Positions 9,112 through 18,376 of a stretch of DNA of 64,000 bases are shown in pieces (positions within the stretch are counted from its first letter, which is position 1; each line of letters begins with the position of its first letter). The translations under genes and the position numbers were made by a program. The notes beneath the pieces are model-generated. The model ran no database searches and had not been told where the DNA came from. It saw only the letters and a list, made by a program, of their open reading frames with translations. Source of the DNA: Streptococcus mitis (GTDB taxonomy: Bacteria > Bacillota > Bacilli > Lactobacillales > Streptococcaceae); assembly GCF_002005545.1 (NCBI RefSeq), contig NZ_LBMT01000001.1, forward strand, positions 1,944,301 to 2,008,300. The letters run 5' to 3'.

Positions 9112-9840
9112 CTATACTTCCTTAACAAAAACCAATTCCTGTGGCTGTGACAAATCTTCTCGGTAGTTAAATCCTGCAAAGCTTAAGCGACGAGCTTCCT
9201 CCACTGTTTGAACTTGATTTTCTATCAGGGCTGTTAGGAAGGCACCACGCGCTTTCTTGGAAATGGTTGAATGAATCTTCAGCTGACCGCCTCTATCCTC
9301 CATGAATTTGAAGGTCACCATTTTTTCTCTGATTTCCTTAGAAAATACAGTCTCAAACTCAGACGACAAGAGAGAGAAAATCATTTCTTCCTGCTTCAGA
9401 GCTTCATCATAGGCTGTCTTCCAATGGCTCTTCAAAGTTTTACCAGCGACTTTTAACTTCATCAAAAAATCCAAACGGTGAGGGGCCATAGGGGACAAGG
9501 CTGGAACGACTCCGTACAAAGCCGAAGTAATAAAGACATGATTTTCAAGATAGACTTGTTCTGCCTCGGTCAATTTATCTCGCTTGATATGGCGATACAT
9601 GAGCCCATCAAAAAGTTTCAAGGCTGGATAGTGTTGAGCAGTTTGTTTTTTTAAAGCTTGGATATGTTGAAATTCTTCCTCTGCCTTCTCAGCTGATACC
9701 TTGTAAAAACTCTCCAATTGACTAGCAGAATAGAGAGCCAAGGCATCCAGCACGGCCTGACTTTCTGGTTTTAAAGAAGTTGCTTCGATACTCGGCAAGT
9801 CTGTGTTCATTTCTTTTGCTGTTGGGATTAAAATTTTCAT
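9112..9840 (-). CDS. yaaA: YaaA family peroxide-stress protein (UPF0246)
   Basis: 242 residues, the usual size of the YaaA/UPF0246 family. The N-terminal MKILIPTAKEMN and the central LFDGLMYRHIKRDKL and PHRLDFLMKLKV segments are family signatures. In E. coli YaaA limits intracellular free iron during peroxide stress and binds DNA; the streptococcal role is inferred. No membrane segment or signal peptide, so cytoplasmic. It is a monocistronic-looking gene ending against the convergent regulator terminator. The start is the first ATG; a purine-rich upstream site is weak. Confidence 0.88.
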   Translation of the reverse strand: MKILIPTAKEMNTDLPSIEATSLKPESQAVLDALALYSASQLESFYKVSAEKAEEEFQHIQALKKQTAQHYPALKLFDGLMYRHIKRDKLTEAEQVYLENHVFITSALYGVVPALSPMAPHRLDFLMKLKVAGKTLKSHWKTAYDEALKQEEMIFSLLSSEFETVFSKEIREKMVTFKFMEDRGGQLKIHSTISKKARGAFLTALIENQVQTVEEARRLSFAGFNYREDLSQPQELVFVKEV

Positions 9841-9887
9841 ATTAATAGTGTAGCATATTTTTTTGCCACTACCAAGAAATTCATCTG

Positions 9888-9912
9888 AAAAACCTCGGTT
9901 TGACCGAGGTTT
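9888..9912 (-). terminator. Terminator after the 54-residue membrane peptide gene
   Basis: AACCTCGG and CCGAGGTT pair around TTTGA; on the minus strand a T-rich tail follows. It starts just after the small gene's stop. Confidence 0.75.
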
Positions 9913-9918
9913 CTCTGG

Positions 9919-10083
9919 TTATTTTGGCCATCCTAACCAGACAGCCACGAGAACAAGGGCTAGGCCAGCTAAACTTGTTAAGATAGATAGGAATTTATCT
10001 TTTTTCTCCTTGAACTGAGAAAAACCTATCTTCAAAGCGAGCAGTCCGAGTAGCATTGAAGCAACCATCACATAAAAACCCAT
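9919..10083 (-). CDS. Small membrane protein, 54 residues
   Basis: Reading the minus strand from ATG at 10081-10083 gives 54 codons and TAA at 9919-9921. GGAGG lies seven bases before the ATG, a textbook ribosome site, and a terminator follows the stop. The product starts MGFYVMVASMLLGLLALKIG, has a charged middle (FKEKKDK) and a second hydrophobic stretch (ILTSLAGLALVLVAVWLGW), so two transmembrane helices with a short cytoplasmic loop are likely. No family recognised; function unknown. It lies between yaaA and a large membrane protein, all on the minus strand. Confidence 0.75.
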   Translation of the reverse strand: MGFYVMVASMLLGLLALKIGFSQFKEKKDKFLSILTSLAGLALVLVAVWLGWPK

Positions 10084-10147
10084 TTGTTTGTCCTCCATTA
10101 ATCTTAATTTACCTTGTTATAACATATATTTCTTAAATAAACCTTTT

Positions 10148-11743
10148 TTACTGCACTTTAAAAGTCTTGAGATAATTGTCTTTTCCTACTTGACCTTCGA
10201 AGGTTTTACCATTTTCAAGGTAAGGAAGGTCATCGGATACTGAGGCCTTAACCTTATATATCTTACCATCAACTTTAAAGAAGTAGACTGTATCGCCCTT
10301 GATAACAGCTGATTTGAGGTCTGCTACCACACCCTTGATACTTTCTGTTGTTGCATTGTCAATTTCAAGGTCGTTTTTATTGGCATACTTGCTGAGCAGC
10401 TCTTCCACTGTCGTAGCAACGATAACATTTTGGTACTCAACTGCATCTACCAGGGCGTACTCTTTGACCAAACCAGCATTGTCCTTCAAGCCCATGATGT
10501 AAAGAGGCTTGTCATTAAGGTTGATGAGGATTGGGAAGGTTGCCTTGTAGGATTTCTCCTGAACAGCACCCTCGGCTGATTCACGGGCTGATTCTTCGGT
10601 CGCAGAAGCCAAGCTGTACTTGGTGATTTCTCCTGTTCGCATATTTTCAAGGATGAAACCAAGATTACTTTCATCCGCATTGGCCGATGTCACACCTGTG
10701 TAGAGGTAGATGTCATTACCGATAGACAAATAATTATATCCCTTGGTAGTTTGGGTCACGTTTTTCTTGGAAATCATGGCATTCCAGAAACCATCCTTGT
10801 ACTTGCCGTTGTAATTGATTTGCTCAATGGTTTCCTCAGCTGGATAGACCCTGTCCACCCATTCTGGAACATCTGACAAGCTGTATTCCTTGGTTTCTCC
10901 ATTTGTGGCATCCAAGATAATGACTGAAACAGGACGAGGAACCGCAAGTCCAAATTGCTTTTGGTAAACTGTAGCCACATAGAAAGGATTGCCCTCATCG
11001 TCCACCTCAAAAGATGGAGTCCTGAAGATTTTAGTTGGGTACTTCAAGCGCAGGTGACGCTTGACATCGCGGTTAAAATACTCCGAGTCCGAATACTTGA
11101 TTGGTGTCTTCAAGTCCACCAAGTCCGCATTCCCGGTTACCATGTCCACCTTGATATACTCGCCGATTCCCTTGGCTTGATTATTAAACCACTTGATAGG
11201 ATCTGCGTATTCTAGTGGCGTAACCCGATAAGGCTTCCCATCAATTGTCAATTGGGTATAGGTATCTGCCGCTACGTACTGCGACACCTTATCTGTTAGG
11301 GAACCCAAGTAGCGGTCACCTATTTTTTCAGCAGTACTTCTATCTAAGATAGGAACCTTACTGGTGTCAGTCTTAGGAAATTCAGAAAAGTCTTTTTCCG
11401 TCACCGTGACTACATTGGCATAATTTTTAGCCTGAAAAATGCTAGAAGTTACCAAGGAAACCAAGGCTGCCAAGAGAAGAATTCCTCCAATAGAAGCTAA
11501 AAGGATTTTCCCTAACCGATTGATTTTGAAACCCTCTAGATTTAAGGCAGCTTCTGCCTTGCCGTGGCGCACATGAACCGTTTTGACCAGATTGATTCCC
11601 CTGCCAAAGCCAAATAAGACTGCCACAACCAGCAAATGCCCACAGAGGAAAAAGAGAAATTCCCAGCTAGTCAGGTTAAGGGGTGGTAAAAAGATATACC
11701 AGGTCGTTGCGATAAAAATAAGTTCAAAGATTATCCGTTTCAT
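10148..11743 (-). CDS. Conserved membrane protein with large extracellular domain
   Basis: 531 residues. Hydrophobic segments at about 5-24, 28-50 and 79-101 suggest three N-terminal membrane helices; the remaining ~430 residues are soluble, rich in Tyr, Lys and Asp and presumably outside the cell. The soluble part has repeated KxYxVTPLEYADPIKW- and EYALVDAVEY-type stretches that look like small beta domains of a PepSY-like character, but I do not firmly recognise a family and give no function. It ends the minus-strand run that begins with the deformylase just upstream (11-base gap), so co-transcription is likely. Confidence 0.8.
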   Translation of the reverse strand: MKRIIFELIFIATTWYIFLPPLNLTSWEFLFFLCGHLLVVAVLFGFGRGINLVKTVHVRHGKAEAALNLEGFKINRLGKILLASIGGILLLAALVSLVTSSIFQAKNYANVVTVTEKDFSEFPKTDTSKVPILDRSTAEKIGDRYLGSLTDKVSQYVAADTYTQLTIDGKPYRVTPLEYADPIKWFNNQAKGIGEYIKVDMVTGNADLVDLKTPIKYSDSEYFNRDVKRHLRLKYPTKIFRTPSFEVDDEGNPFYVATVYQKQFGLAVPRPVSVIILDATNGETKEYSLSDVPEWVDRVYPAEETIEQINYNGKYKDGFWNAMISKKNVTQTTKGYNYLSIGNDIYLYTGVTSANADESNLGFILENMRTGEITKYSLASATEESARESAEGAVQEKSYKATFPILINLNDKPLYIMGLKDNAGLVKEYALVDAVEYQNVIVATTVEELLSKYANKNDLEIDNATTESIKGVVADLKSAVIKGDTVYFFKVDGKIYKVKASVSDDLPYLENGKTFEGQVGKDNYLKTFKVQ

Positions 11744-11754
11744 TTGCTGTCCTC

Positions 11755-12165
11755 CTAAATGATTCGTCCTTCCAAGTGATCCAGTTCATGCTGGCAAATC
11801 TGAGCTGGGAAGCCTGTCAAGGTAATGGTCTGTTCCTGCCACTTGCTGTCACGATAAGCAACCCTTATGGTTTCATAACGCTTAGTTGATCTCACACCTA
11901 CCAAGGACAAACAGCCTTCTTCTGCCTCATAAGGTCCTTCAAATGACAGGAGCACTGGGTTAAACATGACCACGGGAACCAAGCAAAGATTAAAAATAAT
12001 CACGCGCTTCTGCACCCCAATCATATTGGCAGCTAGACCGACACAAGTCTCACGATTTGCTAAGAGTGTATCCTGCAAATCTCTGGCAAGATACAGATCA
12101 TCCTGACTTGCCAGCTGAGATACCTGAGATAAAAACAAAATATCCTTCACAATTTTCTTTTCCAC
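11755..12165 (-). CDS. def2: Peptide deformylase paralogue (Def-2 type)
   Basis: 136 residues, shorter than the ~200-residue main streptococcal deformylase. Peptide deformylases remove the formyl group from nascent N-terminal fMet with a metal ion. Motif 2 (EEGCLSL, metal-binding Cys) and motif 3 (QHELDHLEG, two metal-binding His and catalytic Glu) are intact. Motif 1 reads GLAANMIG, so the usual Gln of GxGxAAxQ is Asn; this Gln normally stabilises the transition state, so activity may be low. The start is GTG at 12163-12165, supported by AGAGGAG nine bases upstream. A TATAAT-containing promoter precedes it at about 12190-12215. Confidence 0.85.
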   Translation of the reverse strand: MEKKIVKDILFLSQVSQLASQDDLYLARDLQDTLLANRETCVGLAANMIGVQKRVIIFNLCLVPVVMFNPVLLSFEGPYEAEEGCLSLVGVRSTKRYETIRVAYRDSKWQEQTITLTGFPAQICQHELDHLEGRII

Positions 12166-12250
12166 TTGCTCACACTCCTCTTGTTTTTTACTATATTATA
12201 GCAATTATAGCACAAAAGCCGATAACTGCAAGCCCTTTCCTTCAACTGTA

Positions 12251-12280
12251 GAAAAAAGCCATCCGAAGATGACTTTTTTT
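12251..12280 (-). terminator. Terminator of the mgtA cation ATPase gene
   Basis: On the minus strand GTCATC-TTCG-GATGGC forms a tetraloop hairpin followed by TTTTTT, immediately beyond the stop codon. Confidence 0.85.
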
Positions 12281-14976
12281 TAAATCGCATTCTTGTCAAA
12301 ACCGAGTTTACGTTGAACAAACTTAACAATTTCGACGATGATAATCATTGAGAAGCTTCCGCCCATAACGATTCCCCATTGTGATAAGTCTAGTTTGGTT
12401 ACGTGGAAGATTCCTTCAAGCGGTTCTACGACGATTGTTGCCATGAGAAGGATGAAGGATACCAAGATGGACCAGTTGAAGGTCTTAGACTTGAATGGGC
12501 CAACTGTCAAGATGGATTGGTAAACAGACTTGACATTGTAAGCATGGAAGAGCTGAATCAAACCAAGGGTTGCAAAGGCCATAGTAAGAGCATCCGCATG
12601 AATAGCATGATTGTCACCCACATGTACTGGGTAAGCAATCGCAAGACCATAAACACTCATAACAATAGCTGCTTGGAGTACACCTTGATAGATGATAGAA
12701 CTCAAAACACCACCTGAGAAGAAGCTTGCCTTGCGTCCACGTGGTTTATGGTTCATGACACCAGGCTCAGCAGGTTCAACACCTAGTGCAATTGCTGGGA
12801 AGGTATCCGTTACCAAGTTGATCCACAAAAGATGAACTGGCTGTAAGACATCCCAACCAAACAAGGTTGATAGGAAGATAGTTAATACTTCAGCAGTATT
12901 GGCAGAAAGTAGGTACTGAATAGTCTTTTGAATGTTTGAGAAGACCTTACGTCCTTCTTCAACTGCGACGATGATGGTCGCAAAGTTATCATCTGCAAGA
13001 ATCATGTCAGAAGCCCCCTTAGAAACCTCTGTACCAGTGATTCCCATACCGATACCGATATCGGCTGTTTTCAGAGCTGGCGCATCATTGACACCATCAC
13101 CTGTCATGGCAACGACCTTACCTTGTTTTTGCCAAGCCTTCACGATACGAACCTTGTGCTCTGGAGACACACGGGCATAAACAGAGTATTGACCAACTAC
13201 TTTTTCAAAGTCTTCATCTGACAGTTCGTTGAGTTCAGCACCAGTTAAAACGTGGCCTTCTGTATCATTTGCGTCAATGATTCCCAAACGTTTAGCAATA
13301 GCTTCTGCAGTGTCTTGGTGGTCACCCGTAATCATGATTGGACGGATTCCCGCTTCCTTGGCTACACGAACAGCCTCAGCTGCCTCGGGACGTTCAGGGT
13401 CAATCATCCCAATCAAACCAGTAAAGATTAAATCATTTTCAAGCTCTTCAGAAGTGAGGTTTTCTGGAATACTATCAATAATCTTATAGGCACCTGCTAG
13501 GACACGCAAGGCTTGGTGGGCCATTTCAGAGTTGTTTGTATGGATGAGGTTTGTAACCTTTTCGTCAATCGGTGCAATATCCCCAGCTTTGTCACGAAGA
13601 ATACAACGTTTCAAAAGTTGGTCTGGCGCACCCTTGACTGCTACAAGGAAACGACCATCTGGCAACGGGTGAACCGTTGACATGAGCTTACGTTCAGAAT
13701 CAAATGGCAACTCAGCCACACGAGGATATTTCTCTAAAAATCCTTTAACATCATAGCCCTTATCCAAGGCATACTGGATGAAGGCTGTTTCGGTTGGGTC
13801 ACCAATCAGGTTGCCTTCCACATCGATTTTCGTATCATTTGCCAAGACAACTGAACGAAGAAGGGGCATTTCAAGACCTAGTTCAATATCATCAGCTGAG
13901 TCATGTAGGACTGCATCGTAGAAGACTTTTTCGACTGTCATCTTATTCATAGTCAGCGTACCAGTCTTATCAGAAGCGATGATTTCAGTTGAACCAAGTG
14001 TTTCAACTGCTGGCAACTTACGAACGATAGAGTTACGTTTTGCCAAAACTTGAGTACCAAGGGCAAGAACGATAGTTACGATAGCAGGAAGCCCTTCTGG
14101 GATAGCTGCAACGGCAAGGGCAACAGAGGTCATCAACTCACCAAGTGGATTTTTGCCTTGAATGAAGACACCCACTACAAAAGTAACAAGAGCAATGACC
14201 AAGATAGCATAGGTCAAGACCTTAGAAAGGTTGTTCAAGTTTTGTTTAAGTGGTGTGTCTGTCTCATCTGCATCTTGAAGCATGCCAGCGATGTGACCAA
14301 CTTCAGTGTACATCCCTGTATTGACAACAACACCAAGACCACGACCATAAGTCACATTTGAGTTTTGGAAGGCCATATTGACACGGTCACCAATACCAGC
14401 ATCTGTCGCAAGCTCGACTGTCAAGTCTTTTTCGACTGGAACAGACTCACCTGTCAGGGCAGCTTCTTCGATTTTAAGAGAGTTGGCTTCTAGCAAACGT
14501 AAGTCTGCTGGTACAACATCACCAGCTTCAAGGGCGACGATATCACCTGGTACTAATTCTTTAGAATCAATCTCCGCCATATGCCCATCACGAAGAACGC
14601 GGGCAGCTGGACTAGACATGGACTTGAGAGCTTCGATGGCTTCTTCTGCTTTCCCTTCTTGGTAAACACCAAAGGCAGCGTTGATGATTACCACGGCTAA
14701 GATGATAATGGCATCTGCGATATCTTCCCCACCAGAAGTCACGACTGACAAGATTGCTGCCGCAACTAGGATAATAATCATCAAATCCTTAAATTGCTCG
14801 ATAAACTTGACCAGAATTGATCGTTTCTCGCCTTCTTCGAGTTCATTGTGGCCAAATTCTGCAAGGCGCTTTTCCGCCTCACTTGATGACAAACCTTGCT
14901 CGGTCGCATCCACAGCCTTCAAGACCTCTTCAGGACTCTGAGTGTAAAACGCTTGGCGTTTTTGTTCTTTTGACAT
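12280..14976 (-). CDS. mgtA: P-type (P2A) cation-efflux ATPase, Ca2+/Mn2+ (MgtA/CaxP)
   Basis: 898 residues from the ATG at 14976, chosen because AAGGAGGAG lies just upstream; an in-frame ATG 27 bases earlier has no such site. P-type hallmarks are clear: TGES actuator loop (AALTGESVPVEK), PEGLP in a membrane helix (AVAAIPEGLPAIVT), phosphorylation site DKTGTLT, and hinge MTGDGVNDAPALK. N-terminal cation-ATPase domain and a C-terminal block of membrane helices match SERCA/PMR1-type pumps. The pneumococcal homologue was described as a calcium exporter (CaxP) and later as Mn2+ export MgtA. It stands behind a yybP-ykoY riboswitch and divergent from mntE, which supports a manganese role. The exact ion is inferred. 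Confidence 0.93.
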   Translation of the reverse strand: MSKEQKRQAFYTQSPEEVLKAVDATEQGLSSSEAEKRLAEFGHNELEEGEKRSILVKFIEQFKDLMIIILVAAAILSVVTSGGEDIADAIIILAVVIINAAFGVYQEGKAEEAIEALKSMSSPAARVLRDGHMAEIDSKELVPGDIVALEAGDVVPADLRLLEANSLKIEEAALTGESVPVEKDLTVELATDAGIGDRVNMAFQNSNVTYGRGLGVVVNTGMYTEVGHIAGMLQDADETDTPLKQNLNNLSKVLTYAILVIALVTFVVGVFIQGKNPLGELMTSVALAVAAIPEGLPAIVTIVLALGTQVLAKRNSIVRKLPAVETLGSTEIIASDKTGTLTMNKMTVEKVFYDAVLHDSADDIELGLEMPLLRSVVLANDTKIDVEGNLIGDPTETAFIQYALDKGYDVKGFLEKYPRVAELPFDSERKLMSTVHPLPDGRFLVAVKGAPDQLLKRCILRDKAGDIAPIDEKVTNLIHTNNSEMAHQALRVLAGAYKIIDSIPENLTSEELENDLIFTGLIGMIDPERPEAAEAVRVAKEAGIRPIMITGDHQDTAEAIAKRLGIIDANDTEGHVLTGAELNELSDEDFEKVVGQYSVYARVSPEHKVRIVKAWQKQGKVVAMTGDGVNDAPALKTADIGIGMGITGTEVSKGASDMILADDNFATIIVAVEEGRKVFSNIQKTIQYLLSANTAEVLTIFLSTLFGWDVLQPVHLLWINLVTDTFPAIALGVEPAEPGVMNHKPRGRKASFFSGGVLSSIIYQGVLQAAIVMSVYGLAIAYPVHVGDNHAIHADALTMAFATLGLIQLFHAYNVKSVYQSILTVGPFKSKTFNWSILVSFILLMATIVVEPLEGIFHVTKLDLSQWGIVMGGSFSMIIIVEIVKFVQRKLGFDKNAI

Positions 14977-15042
14977 GTGTCTCCTCCTTGACATTGTGTG
15001 CAAAACAGACTCTCTTTTCCCTCATCGCATCTTTTCACGACA

Positions 15043-15168
15043 AACAAAAAGAGACCTGTTAATCATAACAAGTCTCGCTGTTTAAGATAGTGCCGGAAAG
15101 CATACTTTTCAGTATAAAATTCGGAATGACGACACTATCACAGGTTTCTGCCAGCTACTCCCTTGAGT
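15043..15168 (-). ncRNA. yybP-ykoY (Mn2+) riboswitch leader of mgtA
   Basis: The minus-strand leader begins AAGGGAGTAGCTGGCAGAAA, the recognisable 5' part of the yybP-ykoY aptamer. GATAGTG and CACTATC pair to close a helix. After it, GAGACTTGTTA-TGAT-TAACAGGTCTC forms a terminator stem (15051-15077) with a T-rich tail, about 65 bases before the mgtA start. This family binds Mn2+ and lets transcription continue when Mn2+ is high, fitting an efflux pump. Confidence 0.85.
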
Positions 15169-15174
15169 AGTACT

Positions 15175-15203
15175 ATTATACCAAATTTTGAAAAGTTTTC
15201 AAA
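15175..15203 (-). promoter_or_regulatory. Promoter of the mgtA riboswitch transcript
   Basis: On the minus strand: -35 TTTGAA (15198-15203), 17-base spacer, -10 TATAAT (15175-15180). Transcription would start near 15168, at the aptamer's 5' end. Confidence 0.7.
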
Positions 15204-15221
15204 GAGTAAAAACTGACTTAT

Positions 15222-15250
15222 TTGAATTTTCCCTTGAAAACCAGTATAAT
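15222..15250 (+). promoter_or_regulatory. Promoter of mntE
   Basis: -35 TTGAAT (15222-15227), 17-base spacer, -10 TATAAT (15245-15250), 34 bases before the ATG. No riboswitch-like leader is visible in this short leader, so mntE seems not to share the mgtA control. Confidence 0.7.
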
Positions 15251-15283
15251 GGTAGAATGCTATGTGACTAGAAAGGAAGTTGA

Positions 15284-16468
15284 ATGAAGCAATCTATTTC
15301 AAATCTCAAGTTAGCTGAGCGTGGCGCCATTATCAGTATTTCGACCTATTTGGTCTTGTCTGCAGCAAAATTAGCAACTGGTCATCTTCTTCATTCATCC
15401 AGTTTGGTAGCCGATGGTTTCAACAACGTATCAGATATTATCGGAAATGTTGCCCTCTTGATTGGGATTCGGATGGCGCGCCAGCCTGCAGACCGTGACC
15501 ACCGTTTTGGTCACTGGAAGATTGAGGATTTGGCTAGCTTAATCACTTCCATCATCATGTTCTATGTTGGCTTTGATGTTCTAAGGGATACCATTCAGAA
15601 GATTCTCGGTCGTGAAGAAACGGTCATTGATCCTCTTGGTGCAACTCTAGGAATTATGTCTGCAGCGATTATGTTTGTGGTGTATCTCTACAATACTGGC
15701 CTCAGTAAGAAATCCAACTCCAAGGCACTGAAGGCCGCAGCAAAGGACAATCTTTCTGACGCTGTTACCTCACTTGGTACCACCATTGCCATCCTAGCTA
15801 GCAGTTTCAATTATCCCATTGTGGATAAACTGGTCGCTATCATCATCACTTTCTTTATCTTGAAAACTGCCTATGATATCTTCATCGAGTCTTCCTTTAG
15901 CCTTTCAGATGGCTTCGACGACCGCCTGCTTGAGGACTACCAAAAGGCTATCATGGAAATCCCCAAAATCAGCAAGGTTAAGTCCCAAAGAGGTCGTACC
16001 TACGGTAGCAATATCTACCTTGATATTACGCTAGAAATGAATCCTGACTTGTCGGTTTTTGAGAGTCATGAAATCGCGGATCAGGTCGAGTCTATTCTGG
16101 AAGAACGTTTTGGCGTCTTTGATACCGATGTCCATATCGAGCCAGCACCTATCCCTGAAGATGAAATTTTAGACAATGTCTACAAAAAATTGCTTATGCG
16201 CGAACAATTGATTGATCAAGGAAATCAACTGGAAGAACTCTTGGCTGATGATTTTGTCTATATTCGCCAAGATGGAGAGCAGATGGATAAAGAGGCCTAT
16301 AAAGCCGAAAAAGACTTAAATTCTGCTATCAAGGACATTCAAATCACTTCCATCAGTCAAAAGACCAAACTCATCTGCTATGAGTTAGATGGTATCGTCC
16401 ATACCAGTATCTGGCGCCGCCACGAAACTTGGCAAAAAATCTTTCATCAAGAAACCAAAAAAGAATAG
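15284..16468 (+). CDS. mntE: Manganese efflux transporter MntE (cation diffusion facilitator)
   Basis: 394 residues, ATG preceded by AAAGGAAG. Six-helix cation diffusion facilitator layout: the membrane-2 metal site lies in DGFNNVSD and the membrane-5 site in DNLSD, with a cytoplasmic C-terminal domain ending in VHIEPAPIPEDEI. Zinc-type exporters carry HxxxD at these sites; its absence here fits the manganese subgroup. Pneumococcal MntE exports Mn2+ and affects oxidative-stress resistance. About 90 residues beyond the usual domain form an additional C-terminal extension (from ~300). It diverges from mgtA, so both manganese exporters share one 307-base intergenic region. Confidence 0.92.
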   Translation: MKQSISNLKLAERGAIISISTYLVLSAAKLATGHLLHSSSLVADGFNNVSDIIGNVALLIGIRMARQPADRDHRFGHWKIEDLASLITSIIMFYVGFDVLRDTIQKILGREETVIDPLGATLGIMSAAIMFVVYLYNTGLSKKSNSKALKAAAKDNLSDAVTSLGTTIAILASSFNYPIVDKLVAIIITFFILKTAYDIFIESSFSLSDGFDDRLLEDYQKAIMEIPKISKVKSQRGRTYGSNIYLDITLEMNPDLSVFESHEIADQVESILEERFGVFDTDVHIEPAPIPEDEILDNVYKKLLMREQLIDQGNQLEELLADDFVYIRQDGEQMDKEAYKAEKDLNSAIKDIQITSISQKTKLICYELDGIVHTSIWRRHETWQKIFHQETKKE

Positions 16469-16470
16469 AG

Positions 16471-16497
16471 AAATCCTGTCATGAGACGGGATTTTTC
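16471..16497. terminator. Bidirectional terminator between mntE and the ABC-F gene
   Basis: AAATCCTGTC and GACGGGATTT pair around ATGA, followed by T5; the A run on the other side serves the convergent gene. Confidence 0.82.
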
Positions 16498-16504
16498 TAT
16501 TCTT

Positions 16505-18376
16505 CTAGCTATCAAAGTCACTTAGGTATTCATAGCGTTCATATTTTTCAAGGAGTGCTTCGTTTTTCTCATCCAATTCTTTTTGAAGAGTCGCTAGCTT
16601 ACCAAAGTCAGAGCCGTTGGCCTGCATCTCCCCTTCAATAGCAGCGATACGGTTTTCCAAGGTTTCAATATCACCTTCAATGCTTGCCCACTCCTGCTTT
16701 TCTTGGTAGGTCATGCGTTTCTTGTCTTCTCGAACCTTGACGACTTTTTCCTTTTCAGCTTTTTGCACTTGATTGGCCATCTCTGTTTCAAAGGCTTTTT
16801 CATCAAGATAGTCGGTATAATGACCAAAGAAAGGACGAATTTTACCATCCTCAAATGCGAGAATCTTGGTCGCTACCTTATCCAAGAAATAGCGGTCGTG
16901 ACTAACAGTCAAAACTGGACCAGCAAAGCCTTGCAAGAAATTCTCCAAGACTGTCAAGGTTGCAATGTCCAAATCATTGGTCGGTTCGTCCAAGAGAAGA
17001 ACATTTGGTTTTTCCAAGAGAAGTTTGAGGAGATAAAGACGTTTTTTCTCTCCCCCAGACAATTTCTCAATCAAGGTTCCATGCGTCGAACGTGGGAAAA
17101 GGAACTGCTCCAGCAGCTCTGCAATCGAAGTACTAGAACCACTGCTGGTCTTGACCTCTTCTGCCACTTCTTGCAAGTAATTGATAACTCGCTTGCTTTC
17201 ATCCAAGCCCTCAATTTGCTGAGAGAAATAGGCAATGCGAACAGTTTCCCCAATCACAACTTGACCTGCTGTCGGCTCAAGACTTCCTGCAATCAAGTTA
17301 AGGAGAGTTGATTTCCCAACACCGTTATCCCCAACGATTCCGATACGGTCTTTGGCCTGAACTAAGAGATTAAAATCTTGCAAAATGGGCTTATTTTCAT
17401 AGGCAAAAGAAACATCCTGAAACTCGATGACTTTCTTCCCAATCCGACTGGTTTCAAAGTTCATGGTCAAATCTGTTTCAGCAACGCCACCTGAAACTTC
17501 TTTCTTCAAGTCGTGGAAACGATTGATACGAGCCTGCTGCTTGGTTGCACGCGCCTGCGGTTGTCTGCGCATCCAGGCCAATTCTTGTTTGTAGAGTTGT
17601 TCTTTTTTGTGAAGAAGAGCTGCATCGCGCTCATCTTGTTCAGCCTTAAGGCGAACATAGTCCTGATAATTGCCTTGATACTCGGTCAATCCAGCTCGAT
17701 CCAACTCGAAAATCCGTGTTGACAGTGCATCTAGGAAATAGCGATCATGGGTGATAAAAAGGACAGTCTTCTTGGAATTTTTCAAAAAGAGGGTCAGCCA
17801 CTCGATGGTCGCAATGTCCAGATGGTTGGTCGGCTCATCCAAAAGCAAGAGGTCGTGGTTGCCAAGTAAGACTTGCGCCAACTGAACTCGTCTTCTCAGA
17901 CCACCTGACAATTCCCCAACAGGAGTCGATAAGTCCTGAATACCCAACTTACTGAGAACCGTCTTGACCTGACTCTCAATTTCCCAAGCTTGAAGAGAGT
18001 CCATTTCAGCCATGACTCGTTCCAAACGCGCCTGCTTGTCCTCACTATAGTTGAGCATGAGGAGTTCATACTCACGAATGAGCTGAATTTCCTTGAGGTC
18101 GCTAGATAGAACCGTATCCAAGACCGTCTTACTATCATCAAAATCAGGATCCTGGGTCAAGTAACCAATCTGGTAATCATTCTTAGCTGAAAAGGGACTG
18201 ACATCCCCATCAAAGCCAGAAACACCAGAAAGAACATCTAAAAGGGTGGTCTTCCCCGTTCCATTGACACCGATTAGACCAATTCTGTCTAGGCCATGGA
18301 TAATAAAGGAAATATCCTTAAAAACGTTCTTATCACCGACGGATTTACTTAGTTTTTCAACGATAAAATCACTCAT
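16505..18376 (-). CDS. ABC-F family ATPase (Uup-like, translation/ribosome associated)
   Basis: 623 residues with two ABC ATPase domains and no membrane segments. Domain 1: Walker [13 protein letters not shown], signature [12 protein letters not shown], Walker [12 protein letters not shown]. Domain 2: [36 protein letters not shown] linker of about 80 residues separates them and a charged coiled-coil tail (from ~540) follows, the Uup-type arrangement. ABC-F proteins bind the ribosomal E site and tune elongation; some protect from antibiotics, but nothing here singles out a resistance type. Its start overlaps the cca stop by four bases (ATGA), so the two are coupled. Confidence 0.9.
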   Translation of the reverse strand: MSDFIVEKLSKSVGDKNVFKDISFIIHGLDRIGLIGVNGTGKTTLLDVLSGVSGFDGDVSPFSAKNDYQIGYLTQDPDFDDSKTVLDTVLSSDLKEIQLIREYELLMLNYSEDKQARLERVMAEMDSLQAWEIESQVKTVLSKLGIQDLSTPVGELSGGLRRRVQLAQVLLGNHDLLLLDEPTNHLDIATIEWLTLFLKNSKKTVLFITHDRYFLDALSTRIFELDRAGLTEYQGNYQDYVRLKAEQDERDAALLHKKEQLYKQELAWMRRQPQARATKQQARINRFHDLKKEVSGGVAETDLTMNFETSRIGKKVIEFQDVSFAYENKPILQDFNLLVQAKDRIGIVGDNGVGKSTLLNLIAGSLEPTAGQVVIGETVRIAYFSQQIEGLDESKRVINYLQEVAEEVKTSSGSSTSIAELLEQFLFPRSTHGTLIEKLSGGEKKRLYLLKLLLEKPNVLLLDEPTNDLDIATLTVLENFLQGFAGPVLTVSHDRYFLDKVATKILAFEDGKIRPFFGHYTDYLDEKAFETEMANQVQKAEKEKVVKVREDKKRMTYQEKQEWASIEGDIETLENRIAAIEGEMQANGSDFGKLATLQKELDEKNEALLEKYERYEYLSDFDS

